Assembly (NCBI RefSeq): GCF_037991315.1 | Contig: NZ_CP150300.1 | Span: 4,960,001-5,024,000, forward strand | Direction: 5' to 3' | Length of the DNA: 64,000 bases | From: Paenibacillus sp. FSL H8-0079 | GTDB taxonomy: Bacteria > Bacillota > Bacilli > Paenibacillales > Paenibacillaceae | In this document: positions 34,541-43,058 of the stretch, piece after piece | Layout of the letters: every line of letters begins with the position of its first letter | Numbering within the stretch: the first letter of the stretch is position 1 | The notes under the pieces: generated by a model | The model's input: the letters and a program-made list of their open reading frames with translations, nothing else | The model's database searches: none | What the model was told of the DNA's origin: nothing | Position numbers and translations under genes: made by a program

Positions 34541-35614
34541 ATGGCAAAGGAAAAAGTCACGATACAAGACATCGCTGATGCTTTGGGGATCTCCAGGAAT
34601 ACGGCTTCCAAAGCATTGAACGATAGTGGAAATATCCCGGATGAGACCCGAAATCGTGTAATTAAAAAAGCAATTGAACTTAAATATAAACAGTTTGCCT
34701 ATATGGAAAATGAGCATGTTCTAACCAAAACCCCAGGCAATATCGCCCTGTTAACTGAAAACCTGCCTAATACATCTCACTTTGGTTCGTTGTTAATCAG
34801 CGGATTGGAGAAAAGAATTAGTGCGGAGGGATACAATCTCTCGATTCACATCGTGCGTGAAGACGATCAAGATGCGCTTACACTTCCCAACAATTTTGAT
34901 ATTGCCAAGGTAGACGGAATCATTTGCATTGAATTATTTGATCTGGAATACACACAGCTGATTACCGATCTGGGCATCCCCACGATCTTTATCGATTGCG
35001 CTTCCAACATATGTTATCCCGAATTCCAAGCAGATTTGCTCCTTATGGAGAATGAACATAGCATCTATCAGATAACCAAAAAATTAATTGGGAGCGGCTA
35101 CACAAGTATCGGATTCGTCGGAGATTACAATCACTGCAAGAGTTTTAATGAACGATGGACTGGATATCACCGTGCTATGCTGGAAGCGGGCTTGCAGATC
35201 GACCTCTCCCATTGCATCCTAGATAATGATCGCCTGTGTTTTTCCAAGCCAGGATGGTTGAACCAACGAGTGGCAGAGCTGGCATCTATACCTTCCGCTT
35301 ACGTATGTGCCAATGATTTTATTGCGGTCGATCTGATGCGGGCTTTAAAAGCCAGAAATGTCGCTGTTCCACAGGATGTAGCCATATGCGGATTCGATAA
35401 CGCACCCCAATCCCGAATTATTGAACCTCCGCTAACGACGGTTCATATTTACAGCAACGAAATGGGCATTAAGGCTGCAGAGATGCTATTATCTCGAATT
35501 AAAAACCCGACACAACCGTATCAGGTCTCGCATATTGTGACCAAACCCATCATCAGGGAGTCCACGCCAGCAATCATGGATGATCATTCTCAGATGGTTC
35601 ATTTAGTTCCGTAA
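34541..35614 (+). CDS. LacI-family transcriptional regulator (357 aa)
   Basis: N-terminal LacI helix-turn-helix: VTIQDIADALGISRNTASKA followed by the hinge LNDSGNIPDETRNRVIKKA. The C-terminal periplasmic-binding-like effector domain has IGFVGDY, a YVCANDFIAVDLMRALKA helix and VAICGFDNAP. Divergent from the sugar transporter-GH32-fructokinase operon, which it most likely represses in the absence of the sugar. AGAGGTGA precedes the ATG. The effector domain is ~40 residues longer than a minimal LacI because of a longer linker. It ends before a strong terminator. Confidence 0.93.
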   Translation: MAKEKVTIQDIADALGISRNTASKALNDSGNIPDETRNRVIKKAIELKYKQFAYMENEHVLTKTPGNIALLTENLPNTSHFGSLLISGLEKRISAEGYNLSIHIVREDDQDALTLPNNFDIAKVDGIICIELFDLEYTQLITDLGIPTIFIDCASNICYPEFQADLLLMENEHSIYQITKKLIGSGYTSIGFVGDYNHCKSFNERWTGYHRAMLEAGLQIDLSHCILDNDRLCFSKPGWLNQRVAELASIPSAYVCANDFIAVDLMRALKARNVAVPQDVAICGFDNAPQSRIIEPPLTTVHIYSNEMGIKAAEMLLSRIKNPTQPYQVSHIVTKPIIRESTPAIMDDHSQMVHLVP

Positions 35615-35622
35615 AATAAAAC

Positions 35623-35664
35623 AACCGTATGTCTCACGAGTAACAGCTCGTGAAGCATACGGTT
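35623..35664 (+). terminator. Terminator of the LacI gene
   Basis: AACCGTATG...CACGAG pairs with CTCGTG..GCATACGGTT to form a long hairpin, followed by ATTTC. It is close to symmetrical, so it could also stop the convergent 35697-36620 gene. Confidence 0.8.
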
Positions 35665-35696
35665 ATTTCAGGTTTCGACTCGATTGCATGGAAATT

Positions 35697-36620
35697 CTAT
35701 ACTTCTCGTTTCTCCTCAGGAGCATATAGGATTCGTTGATAATCCGCATCTTTGGTGTCCATGTCACCCAGATACATACGTTGGTGTTCAGGCACGCTTT
35801 CGTAAGTTTCCTTCAGTCTCGCTCGATTGAACTCACTCGGGTCCTCCAGATACATATGATAGGCATGTCGGCATTCCTCTGAAGTAGATCGTTCTCCCTT
35901 AAGTTTCCTGTGCAGATCCAGTAGCTCCAAATACTTATCTTCGGCCTTTTCCGCGTAGATTTCTTCCGAGAACGTAACTTCCCCCAAATCAAGTATCGAG
36001 ATCACGGTTGGCTGCTCTATGGTTGTGAACAAGATTCCTTCCCTGAACCAAATTACAAGTTCATCCATTGAGGCCTCTACGAGACTCGGCAAATTATAGA
36101 TGGCTACCCTGCCATCCTCATATACAACCATGTTAACCAGATAATTCCGCCCTTCGTATTTCATGAAAATGGAGAATCCGTCTCCTGTAATCGTTTGATA
36201 AAACAATTCTTGTACGACTGCAAAATCAGTCGCTTTGGGCGAGTGTGACACTCTTCTTGCATCCATCAGTTGCTGCTGACGTGGTGTGATTTCATATATA
36301 TTATGAAATTCCGGATTGAGCACCCTGATCTTATGCTGAATATTTCCATAATAGCTGTTATTGTTATATGTCCAGTTCGCCTGCTCCACTCGGTAGGCAC
36401 CCAGTCCATGAATGGAAAGATTCTCGCCGTTTGGTACATCAGGGCCTAGCCACTGATCCTCAATCTTCTGCTTCAATCCCTTCAGATCCACCAGCTCCCA
36501 GCAATTGACCATCCCGTCTTCATAGATCTGTACCGAAATGAGAAAATGCTGTCCGCCGTTATGTATAATGCCAGGGGTAGTCGTGCCCTCAATTTCTCTC
36601 GTTCTTCTAATCTTTTGCAT
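35697..36620 (-). CDS. Hypothetical protein with an internal duplicated domain (307 aa)
   Basis: Not recognised with certainty. Two segments resemble each other: residues ~20-60 (FLISVQIYEDGMVNCWELVD) and residues ~160-200 (YLVNMVVYEDGRVAIYNLPS), each with a strand pair around YEDG and a following acidic helix. Between them is a Tyr/Asn-rich linker, and the C-terminal ~80 residues are helical and charged. There is no signal peptide or membrane segment. Start at ATG 36620 because GAGG lies eight bases upstream; a GTG at 36629 is possible. Small cytosolic proteins of this type often accompany toxin-immunity loci, but nothing near supports that. Confidence 0.7.
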   Translation of the reverse strand: MQKIRRTREIEGTTTPGIIHNGGQHFLISVQIYEDGMVNCWELVDLKGLKQKIEDQWLGPDVPNGENLSIHGLGAYRVEQANWTYNNNSYYGNIQHKIRVLNPEFHNIYEITPRQQQLMDARRVSHSPKATDFAVVQELFYQTITGDGFSIFMKYEGRNYLVNMVVYEDGRVAIYNLPSLVEASMDELVIWFREGILFTTIEQPTVISILDLGEVTFSEEIYAEKAEDKYLELLDLHRKLKGERSTSEECRHAYHMYLEDPSEFNRARLKETYESVPEHQRMYLGDMDTKDADYQRILYAPEEKREV

Positions 36621-36776
36621 CCATAACACCTCACTTTTTTCCCATCATTCATACGTTTATACATTTATGCACTCATACGATCATGTCTCTCAACTGTACG
36701 ATATCAGAGATAGGAAATACAAGGGAGCGCATAACTATCTTATCTTGTTAAGTCCATCATTTTGCCAAAACAAAAA

Positions 36777-36812
36777 GCACTGCCGAACGGATGAACTCCG
36801 CATAGACAGTGC
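36777..36812 (-). terminator. Terminator of the purine nucleoside phosphorylase gene
   Basis: GCACTG...GCGGA pairs with TCCG...CAGTGC on the minus strand, followed by TTTTTGTTTT. It is 21 bases after the stop. Confidence 0.85.
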
Positions 36813-36832
36813 CCCTTGCAATAATCTCGTGA

Positions 36833-37651
36833 TTAGATCTCTTTCAAGATACCTTTCACAAGTCCGATAAAGGTTGTTTTCACTTGCGCAGCCACTTCAA
36901 TGACTTCGTCATGACTTAACGGCTGATCGAGAATACCACAGGCCATGTTGGTCAAACAGGAGATGCCCAGTACCTTCATACCGCCATGGATGGCAACAAT
37001 GGCTTCAGGTACCGTGGACATACCCACTGCATCCGCACCCATCGTACGAATCATGCGAATCTCGGCTGGTGTCTCATATGCCGGACCACTCCACCATGCA
37101 TAGACACCTTGCTGCAGGCCAACATTCTGCTCTTCTGCAACCTTCAGGGCAATGCTGCGCAGTTCGCGATTGTATACCTGTGATACGTCTGGAAAACGCA
37201 CACCCAGTTCGGCGTTATTCGGTCCCATTAACGGGTTATTACCAACCAGGTTAATATGATCTGTAATGAGCATCAGTTGGCCCGGCTCAAAGCTTGTGTT
37301 GATCGCTCCGCAGGCATTGGTGATTAGTAATTGTTCAACACCCAGTGCCTTCATCATACGAACCGGGAAAGTCACTTCATCCAGTGTGAAACCTTCATAA
37401 TAGTGAAGGCGTCCCTTCATGGCTACAACCGTCTTGCCCATCAGTTCACCAATAACCAGTTCATTAGCATGGCCAATGGCCTCCGATTGGGCGAAATGTG
37501 GAATATCTGTATACGGAATAACGGTCGCATTTTCAATCTCATCCGCGAGCGCTCCCAGTCCCGAACCCAGAATCATGCCTACAGCAGGCTTGGTCTTGAT
37601 TCGGTTTAATATGTAATCTCTTGCTTCCTGAATATGTGCGGATTGATGCAT
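36833..37651 (-). CDS. Purine nucleoside phosphorylase, trimeric class (272 aa)
   Basis: Splits inosine, guanosine or xanthosine with phosphate in purine salvage. Family motifs: VGMILGSGLGALADEI at the phosphate site, HYYEGFTLDEVTFPVRMMKALG, LLITNACGAINTSFEPGQLM, WWSGPAYETPAEIR and GADAVGMSTVPEAIVA, with Asn in TNMACGI for base binding. Length matches PunA/PupG. It has its own terminator. It is cytosolic. The neighbouring gene at 37802 is small and unrelated. Unlike in deo operons, no phosphopentomutase is adjacent. Confidence 0.96.
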   Translation of the reverse strand: MHQSAHIQEARDYILNRIKTKPAVGMILGSGLGALADEIENATVIPYTDIPHFAQSEAIGHANELVIGELMGKTVVAMKGRLHYYEGFTLDEVTFPVRMMKALGVEQLLITNACGAINTSFEPGQLMLITDHINLVGNNPLMGPNNAELGVRFPDVSQVYNRELRSIALKVAEEQNVGLQQGVYAWWSGPAYETPAEIRMIRTMGADAVGMSTVPEAIVAIHGGMKVLGISCLTNMACGILDQPLSHDEVIEVAAQVKTTFIGLVKGILKEI

Positions 37652-37801
37652 AATGATATCCTCCTGAAAATCTGAATTGAGTTAACGAGTTACTACTAAT
37701 CCAGTGTAATGAACAATGGTCATGATGTAAATGGAAGCTGTTCTATATACAATAAAAAAACGACCCTGTGCTCCAGAATCGCTATAAACCATGGACATAC
37801 C

Positions 37802-37972
37802 CTATTCCAATGTATATTTGTTTCTACTTTTCATGTAATCAATTGTCATGATCAGTAACAGCATGAATGTAGCAAACATCAGCGGTTTGGCAAAAGTACC
37901 CTCTTCAAAGATATAATAGGCAGCGACCAAGTTTCCTGCAAATATCAACAGGTAATTGCGGGTGCGATCCAT
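37802..37972 (-). CDS. Small two-helix membrane protein (56 aa)
   Basis: Two hydrophobic segments (YLLIFAGNLVAAYYI and PLMFATFMLLLIMTIDYM) with a basic tail SRNK. Not recognised. The start is uncertain: an ATG at 37972 has a weak TAGGTAAG upstream; a TTG at 37993 would add seven residues. It lies between the xylanase terminator and the phosphorylase gene. Confidence 0.5.
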   Translation of the reverse strand: MDRTRNYLLIFAGNLVAAYYIFEEGTFAKPLMFATFMLLLIMTIDYMKSRNKYTLE

Positions 37973-38050
37973 CTTACCTACAATGTGTTTCAACCAGGCA
38001 CAAGATAGCCGTACTGTAGAAATTAATATGAGTACAATAACAGCAAAAAA

Positions 38051-38070
38051 TCGGCCACATTGTGACCGAT
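38051..38070 (-). terminator. Terminator of the GH10 xylanase gene
   Basis: ATCGGTCACA and TGTGGCCGAT (with one wobble) form a stem followed on the minus strand by TTTTTTG. It is 21 bases after the stop. Confidence 0.8.
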
Positions 38071-38090
38071 GCTCTTTCCTTACCTAATGT

Positions 38091-39092
38091 TCAGGACATA
38101 GGGTTAAATATGCGCCAAAATGATTCCTTTGGCTGCAACTGCTGATCAAAAACAAAGGGCCAATTTTTGCGCCCACGAACCGGGAAATGGTCCAGCCAAG
38201 TATAATTGTCAGCTACTCCCCAGAATGTCACAGAGGTAAGGGATGCTTTGTATTCACGGAACAAATTGAAGATTTCTTCATATCGACGCTCCTGTAGCTC
38301 AGCCATCTCCGAAGTGGGCGCGGTGAGATCCGTTCGACGATCCTCATAACGAAACACGGACATATCCAGTTCCGTAACATGCAACTGCACATCCAGTGAA
38401 GCATAACGCTCAATAGCCATTCGGATATCCTCAATCGAAGGACCATGAATATTCCAATGCCCCTGCAACCCAATCCCGTGTACAGGCGCTCCTTTGTCCA
38501 GCAAAGACCGAACCAGATTGTAGATCTTCTCCCGTTTGACCGGATCCGTCTCATTGTAGTCATTATAGAAAAGAAGTGCATTTGGATCAGCTTCATGAGC
38601 CATACTGAACGCTTGCAGCAAATAATCTTCCCCCACCAGCTCTAACCACTTCGTGTCCCTCATGAACAGGTCAGTCTTATCTTCAATAGCTTCATTGACG
38701 ACATCCCACGCATATATTTGCCCCTTATACCGACCTACTACCGTATCAATATGTTGCTTCAATCGAGATAATAACAGCTCTCTGGAAGCGGGAGCACCTG
38801 AGGTATCCTCAAAGACCCATTTCGATGTTTGATTATGCCAGACCAAAGTATGTCCGCGAACCCCAATCCCTTGGGCAACAGCAAAATCAACAATTTGATC
38901 CGCTGCCTCAAATGTATACCGATCCTCTTCCGGGTGAATCTCTTCGAATTTCATCTGATTTTCAGCCGTGATACTATTGAAGTGTTTGGCGATGAAATCC
39001 CCTTCGGACTGAAACATTCTGGTATGTACAGCAGCACCTATTTTGAACGTGTTGGCGTAAGCAGCATGTAGTGATGGAATTTCCGTTGACAT
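38091..39092 (-). CDS. Intracellular GH10 endo-1,4-beta-xylanase (333 aa)
   Basis: Hydrolyses beta-1,4-xylosidic bonds. The (beta/alpha)8 barrel has the acid/base Glu in WDVVNEAIED and the nucleophile Glu in LHVTELDMS, plus GHTLVWHNQ and FWGVADNYTWL. There is no signal peptide, so it acts on imported xylo-oligosaccharides. The start is ATG 39092, eight bases after GGAGG. It is a single gene followed by a terminator. A GH43 enzyme at 44280 could complete breakdown to xylose or arabinose. The gap upstream has a sequence resembling a catabolite-response element but with one extra base, so this is not claimed. Confidence 0.95.
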   Translation of the reverse strand: MSTEIPSLHAAYANTFKIGAAVHTRMFQSEGDFIAKHFNSITAENQMKFEEIHPEEDRYTFEAADQIVDFAVAQGIGVRGHTLVWHNQTSKWVFEDTSGAPASRELLLSRLKQHIDTVVGRYKGQIYAWDVVNEAIEDKTDLFMRDTKWLELVGEDYLLQAFSMAHEADPNALLFYNDYNETDPVKREKIYNLVRSLLDKGAPVHGIGLQGHWNIHGPSIEDIRMAIERYASLDVQLHVTELDMSVFRYEDRRTDLTAPTSEMAELQERRYEEIFNLFREYKASLTSVTFWGVADNYTWLDHFPVRGRKNWPFVFDQQLQPKESFWRIFNPMS

Positions 39093-39184
39093 ATACAATT
39101 CCTCCCTGCCGGTTTTTATCCATCATATCGCTTGTTGAATGCGCTTACCATGAACAAATTATACTTCTTTCCCCTCATATTTAA

Positions 39185-39376
39185 CTATTTTTGATCCTTA
39201 ACCTGTTTACAAACCAAAAACACCTCCACGTTCGTTCCAATGCTTATGGCAACAGAACATTTCTCGCAAGGTGTTTTGTGATCGTGATGTTCATTTAAAT
39301 ACAACTCATGTAAAAAGAGGGTATGAATCGTTACAGCTTGTCTACCTGTAACAAGGTCACCTGTTTCACTGTGCAT
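39185..39376 (-). CDS. Doubtful small Cys-rich protein (63 aa)
   Basis: An open frame with TPCEKCSVAISIG and HHDH motifs that could bind metal. It overlaps the end of the 39331-39678 gene by 46 bases and has no ribosome-binding site at its ATG. It may be a real short gene or chance. Confidence 0.25.
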   Translation of the reverse strand: MHSETGDLVTGRQAVTIHTLFLHELYLNEHHDHKTPCEKCSVAISIGTNVEVFLVCKQVKDQK

Positions 39377-39678
39377 GCCGGGTTAATCTGCTCCTCGGAC
39401 AGAATGTTCAGCTTGATGAGGCTTTTCAGCTTATGGCTGTCTACCTTGGACAACAATCGCCAGATGTCCGGGTCTGGAAGAGAAGCATACAGCTTCTGAT
39501 CATCGTATTCCTTCCGGTTCTGAAGCACTGTTTTTACGGTGTAACCACCAACCTGCGTCTCATAGACCCCTTGTTCTGCACAATACGCCACAATTTCATC
39601 TCGTAGTACAGACAACTGCTGCTCAATATCTTTTTGCTGCTGCTTCAGTTCAAAGTAAGTTTGCACTTTCTGCTCCAT
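39331..39678 (-). CDS. Coiled-coil hypothetical protein (115 aa)
   Basis: Not recognised. Residues 1-40 form a helix/coiled coil (YFELKQQQKDIEQQLSVLRD); the remainder is alpha/beta with YTVKTVLQNRKEYDD and DIWRLLSKVDSHKLKSLI. AGGAG lies ten bases before the ATG at 39678 (a GTG nine bases upstream is also possible). It resembles small phage-type or host-nuclease-inhibitor-like proteins only in architecture. No neighbour indicates a role. Confidence 0.6.
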   Translation of the reverse strand: MEQKVQTYFELKQQQKDIEQQLSVLRDEIVAYCAEQGVYETQVGGYTVKTVLQNRKEYDDQKLYASLPDPDIWRLLSKVDSHKLKSLIKLNILSEEQINPACTVKQVTLLQVDKL

Positions 39679-39807
39679 ATCGATCACGCTCCTCTATTAT
39701 CATAGGTATGCGAGGATCGCTAGTTTAGGACTGGCTGTTTATTTTATTTGAAACATGTGGTCTTTCTATTACTTAATCGTATACTGTCGTCATTGTGTAT
39801 CCCCGTA

Positions 39808-40689
39808 TTACGATTTCAGCAGATTTTCATTCAAATATGGATTGTGGACAGCCATGCTGTGAACCCTTTCCATTACATCTGGCCCCATGGGTACATCCCC
39901 AACACGCCTTAACAGAATCCAGCGCAGACAAGCTATTGCTCCAAAAATCTGTTCCTCTTCCAGCGTGTACGCATAACTTGCAGAACGTGCAAATTGAGCG
40001 TAATAAATCTCACCGTAACTTTCCCCATTATAGATGGTGATCAGAAACACAGACCATGCCATATCGTACCTTGGATCACCATACTGCCCATTAGTCCAAT
40101 CGATGATGGTGTAATGGTCATGCATCTCAAGAATGTTTCCCAGATTATAATCGCCATGAATCAAACAGTCCTGTCTGATCTGGACCTGCTGGATCAAGTT
40201 TGCCAGAAGATCATTTATATCGTCATGTAACTCAATTTGAGGAAAAAAGTATTGAACAAAATCGTACCTGAATATGTATTCTTCATCTTCTTCTCTAGTA
40301 CCCACTTCATTCACCGGATAACGATGGACCTCCATTAACCGTTCAGCCAAATATGTCAGTTTGGTTTGTGTCAATTGGGTAACCGGTTCACCATCATATC
40401 TTGTTAACAGCACTTGATTCTGTTGGTCGTCTAATCCCCAACCGTAGGGCTTAGAAACACGAATTCCACTTTGATGAAGCTTAGACAATAATCGATATTG
40501 TTTGGCGATATCCGGTTTTGAATCCTTGTCCCAGACCTTCAATACGTACCGCTGATCACCCATTTCGATTCTCATCACAGTCGCTTCCAGTCCAGGTGAC
40601 AAGGGAATGATCTGATGCTCCTGTTCAATCACCTGTTGGACACGTTCATCCAGTTGTATCCAATCTATCTGGCTAAGTTGAATCGTCAT
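39808..40689 (-). CDS. Aminoglycoside-phosphotransferase-family (APH) kinase-like protein (293 aa)
   Basis: Small-molecule kinase fold. The ATP-binding Lys is in RYVLKVWDK, the catalytic loop is CLIHGDYNLGNIL and the metal Asp is in YTIIDWTNGQYGD. Members phosphorylate antibiotics, choline, homoserine or other small alcohols; this one is not assignable to a resistance enzyme and is more likely metabolic. I used ATG 40689, which follows GGAGGAGAACG; the frame is open to 40836 across the neighbouring gene end. Two tryptophans near the C-terminus and a long loop make it distinct from classical APH(3'). Confidence 0.88.
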   Translation of the reverse strand: MTIQLSQIDWIQLDERVQQVIEQEHQIIPLSPGLEATVMRIEMGDQRYVLKVWDKDSKPDIAKQYRLLSKLHQSGIRVSKPYGWGLDDQQNQVLLTRYDGEPVTQLTQTKLTYLAERLMEVHRYPVNEVGTREEDEEYIFRYDFVQYFFPQIELHDDINDLLANLIQQVQIRQDCLIHGDYNLGNILEMHDHYTIIDWTNGQYGDPRYDMAWSVFLITIYNGESYGEIYYAQFARSASYAYTLEEEQIFGAIACLRWILLRRVGDVPMGPDVMERVHSMAVHNPYLNENLLKS

Positions 40690-40723
40690 CGTTCTCCTCC
40701 TTCCATGATACACAAGATTAGAT

Positions 40724-41153
40724 TTATAGTCGTTTATCAAATACCTTCTGCCATTTCTTCTCTTCATATCCGATAGCAATATAAAACCGATGTGCAGATT
40801 CCCTTTTTCCGTTACAACGTACCCGAATGTTATCAAATCCGTTAACCCGAGCCCATTCCTCGCATTCGCTCATGATTGTCTTACCAATCCCCATCCCTTG
40901 ATGATTCCCATCCACAACTAGTCCACCAATCTCGGCAAAAGATGGACTCTCAATGGAATGTCTTCCCCTGTACATGGCCCCAGCCTACGACCCTCGAATC
41001 AATCTCAGCCACACATACATAATGGTCTGGTAAGGAAGAAAGACGAGTTAGTCTCTCCTTGATTTCTTCAGTTGTGCTGACATAACCCAGTTGATGGGAT
41101 AATTGGTTCATCACTTCGCCATCCTGAATCGTAGCTCTCCTGCAATGAATCAT
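40724..41153 (-). pseudogene. GNAT acetyltransferase, frameshifted
   Basis: The N-terminal part (to ...SRVVGWGHV) and the C-terminal part (from GRHSIESPSFAEIGGLVVD, with the acetyl-CoA loop HQGMGIGKTIM) are in different frames. Removing one base from the run of four C at 40965-40968 restores a continuous ~140-residue GNAT protein reading VQGRHSIES. The start is ATG 41153 after GGAGAACTA. Either a recent inactivating slip or a sequencing error. Confidence 0.85.
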
Positions 41154-41195
41154 TAGTTCTCCTCCGTTCATTCATGTCACGCCGCTCTCTCCCTG

Positions 41196-41675
41196 TTAGT
41201 CAGATATAATCAGGCCTTTGCCAATGACATTGGCGGATACTGGCTGTTTGCCCAATTCTCTGGCCCATACCGAGAGCTGTCCCATATGGTGAATCTCATG
41301 GGCGATCACATGTCGCATAACTTCTCCCCATGAATCTGTACTGGCCTTGCCAGCTGAGCGATGATCGATATAAGCTCTTTTTTCCATACGCGAATCCCAT
41401 GCTGTAACAAATGCCTCCACATCAGGACGTAACTTGCGATCGAATCGCCTTACCGCCTCAAGGTTCGAGTAGTTTGCAAAATCTTCCGCATCATCCGGTT
41501 TGCCCTGAAGCAACTGAAGCCAGCTCCACTCTACATCAATGATATGAAACAACGTTTGTAATATGTTGCCTACTCCGCCCGTACGAGGCCGAAGCAACTC
41601 TTCAAGCGGCACATCTTCACACCACGCATACCATTGCTCACGTACCATCCAGTTATAACGAAAGAAGGTTTCCAT
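41196..41675 (-). CDS. DinB-family protein (159 aa)
   Basis: Four-helix DinB fold with three putative metal histidines: TLFHIIDVEWSWLQLL, HVIAHEIHHMGQLS. Starts METFFRYNWMVREQWYAW. Members use mycothiol or bacillithiol-like cofactors or have unknown roles. The start is ATG 41675; about 100 bases upstream is one copy of a structured repeat (41775-41923) that could be part of its leader. A second DinB gene is at 14246. Confidence 0.88.
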   Translation of the reverse strand: METFFRYNWMVREQWYAWCEDVPLEELLRPRTGGVGNILQTLFHIIDVEWSWLQLLQGKPDDAEDFANYSNLEAVRRFDRKLRPDVEAFVTAWDSRMEKRAYIDHRSAGKASTDSWGEVMRHVIAHEIHHMGQLSVWARELGKQPVSANVIGKGLIISD

Positions 41676-41774
41676 TGGTATATTCCCCTTTATCGACTAT
41701 GTTTTCCAGAGAGATTTGATCAATTCTGTATTGGCAAAAGTATCATCCGAATGTTTACACTGGCCACTACGATG

Positions 41775-41923
41775 ACAGAACAACCTTCCGATCGCTGTTA
41801 TCCCCAGATTTTTTTGATTCATTTTATAATGGGAAACTCCGGGGATAAGCCTATGCTTCCGATGCAGCTTTCTTTCAGAAAGCTTTTAGGCGAACACTTC
41901 GCTTCTTCAGTTTTTTTCTGTCC
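41775..41923. repeat. Structured dispersed repeat, copy A
   Basis: A ~135-base core (about 41788-41911) matches the sequence at 60709-60832 in the same orientation. Shared blocks include GATCGCTGTTATCC, GCTTCCGA, AGCTTTCTT.CAGAAAGCTTT and CGAACACTTCG.TTCTTCAG. Helices: TTATCCCC pairs with GGGGATAA; AGCTTTCT pairs with AGAAAGCT; GCGAA pairs with TTCGC; an outer GACAGAA...TTCTGTC closes the element in this copy. It lies in the gap between a membrane-protein gene and DinB. Confidence 0.75.
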
Positions 41924-41953
41924 TCTCCGTTTCGTGTAAATTTTCAGTTCAAT

Positions 41954-42232
41954 TTATTTAGTTAATCTCTTTTTTATATATAAGATTACATGAATACCTG
42001 CATAAATAAACAGGACATTGAACAAATATAGAAGTACGTTTAAATGGATGCCAGATATAAACCAGATTGTTCCCTCAGAATTAGCATAATGATAATCCGT
42101 AAAGAATCGGAGCGGGAAACCATACTCTGTTCGGAGCGGTCCATCTTCAGTATGTAAAGTTCCAGGAATACAGATGATGGCTAATACCACAAGCCAGGCT
42201 GATAGATTCATTATTCTTTTGTTAATCGTCAA
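41954..42232 (-). CDS. Small membrane protein (92 aa)
   Basis: Two hydrophobic segments, LSAWLVVLAIICIPGTL and NVLLYLFNVLFIYAGIHVILY, flank an ~30-residue charged loop rich in aromatic residues; the tail is basic (KKRLTK). Not recognised. The ATG at 42232 has an AGGGGGAGATG-like site upstream. It is in line with the short gene at 42245, with 12 bases between, so the two likely share a transcript. Confidence 0.6.
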   Translation of the reverse strand: MTINKRIMNLSAWLVVLAIICIPGTLHTEDGPLRTEYGFPLRFFTDYHYANSEGTIWFISGIHLNVLLYLFNVLFIYAGIHVILYIKKRLTK

Positions 42233-42244
42233 TACATCTCCCCC

Positions 42245-42427
42245 TTATTCAACACTAACGGTATCTTCACCAAAATACGTCCCTTCCAACTTTTGATCCA
42301 TAAAGTCTCTTAAGTCCTTTTGATCAACTATATATCTCGAACTTCTATTAAATCTGCTTTTTCTAGTTACAATAATCTGTTTCCGATTGTATTGAATCGT
42401 AACTTTAGCGCTATGCTTTAATTTCAA
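42245..42427 (-). CDS. Small basic protein (60 aa)
   Basis: Not recognised. A basic beta-rich peptide with SAKVTIQYNRKQIIVTRKSR and an acidic end. The start is a TTG at 42427 with AGGAATTGC upstream. It lies 12 bases before the small membrane-protein gene, so they may be translated from one message. Confidence 0.5.
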   Translation of the reverse strand: MKLKHSAKVTIQYNRKQIIVTRKSRFNRSSRYIVDQKDLRDFMDQKLEGTYFGEDTVSVE

Positions 42428-42506
42428 AGCAATTCCTGCACTAATGCTTCCTGTGATATGATTGCCGCACCTACGAAAAGCAAGAATCGCCTACGTTTTC
42501 CTAGCA

Positions 42507-43028
42507 TTACAGCGCATTCTCCGTATCCACCACATTGGCGAATAGCCTCAGTACCGTATTGTGATGTTCTATAATCTGATCCGCTTGAAGCGTCTTTGAG
42601 TTCCATGTGCTGTGCGCATCTTGAACCAGATTGACTGTGTATCCCAGGCTGTACGCTCTGCGGCAAGTCGTGTCTACACATAACTCGGTCTGCATACCTG
42701 TAAGAATCAACTCCGTCACGCCATCTTCTTGCAATTTCAGATGCAGATTGGTTTCGTGAAACGAATCCGGTGTCTCTTTTTCAATAACGAGGTCACCAGC
42801 AATCGGTGTGATGGACGGATGAATGGCCCACCCCGGAGTTCCTCGTTCCAGTGGACTGCCTGCCCCTTCGCTGTGCTGGATATATATGATGGAATGCCCT
42901 GCTTCACGGGCCTTGTCCATTAGCATCTGGATCTTCTGAAGCAACTGTTCCCCCTGATATACAGGATCTGCTTCATCAAACATTGCTACCTGTACGTCAA
43001 TAATTAGAAGTGCACAATGATTTTTCAT
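42507..43028 (-). CDS. Isochorismatase-family cysteine hydrolase (173 aa)
   Basis: Alpha/beta hydrolase of the nicotinamidase/isochorismatase superfamily. The catalytic triad is visible: Asp in LLIIDVQVAMFD, Lys in DLVIEKETPDSFHE and Cys in GMQTELCVDTTCRRAY. The cis-peptide region TGMQTELC is typical. Substrate unknown; members cleave nicotinamide, isochorismate or carbamoylated compounds. AGGAGG lies eight bases before ATG 43028. The upstream membrane-protein gene is 30 bases away and probably co-transcribed. Confidence 0.9.
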   Translation of the reverse strand: MKNHCALLIIDVQVAMFDEADPVYQGEQLLQKIQMLMDKAREAGHSIIYIQHSEGAGSPLERGTPGWAIHPSITPIAGDLVIEKETPDSFHETNLHLKLQEDGVTELILTGMQTELCVDTTCRRAYSLGYTVNLVQDAHSTWNSKTLQADQIIEHHNTVLRLFANVVDTENAL

Positions 43029-43058
43029 CTTGCTTTCCTCCTGACAAATCAATTTAAT

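Noticed and set aside
39099..39160. Catabolite-response element before the GH10 gene
   Set aside because: The best match (TGGTAAGCGCATTCA) has one extra base compared with the 14-base consensus.
42424..42681. Open frame overlapping the isochorismatase gene in another frame
   Set aside because: It overlaps a well-supported gene and has no domain or start signal.
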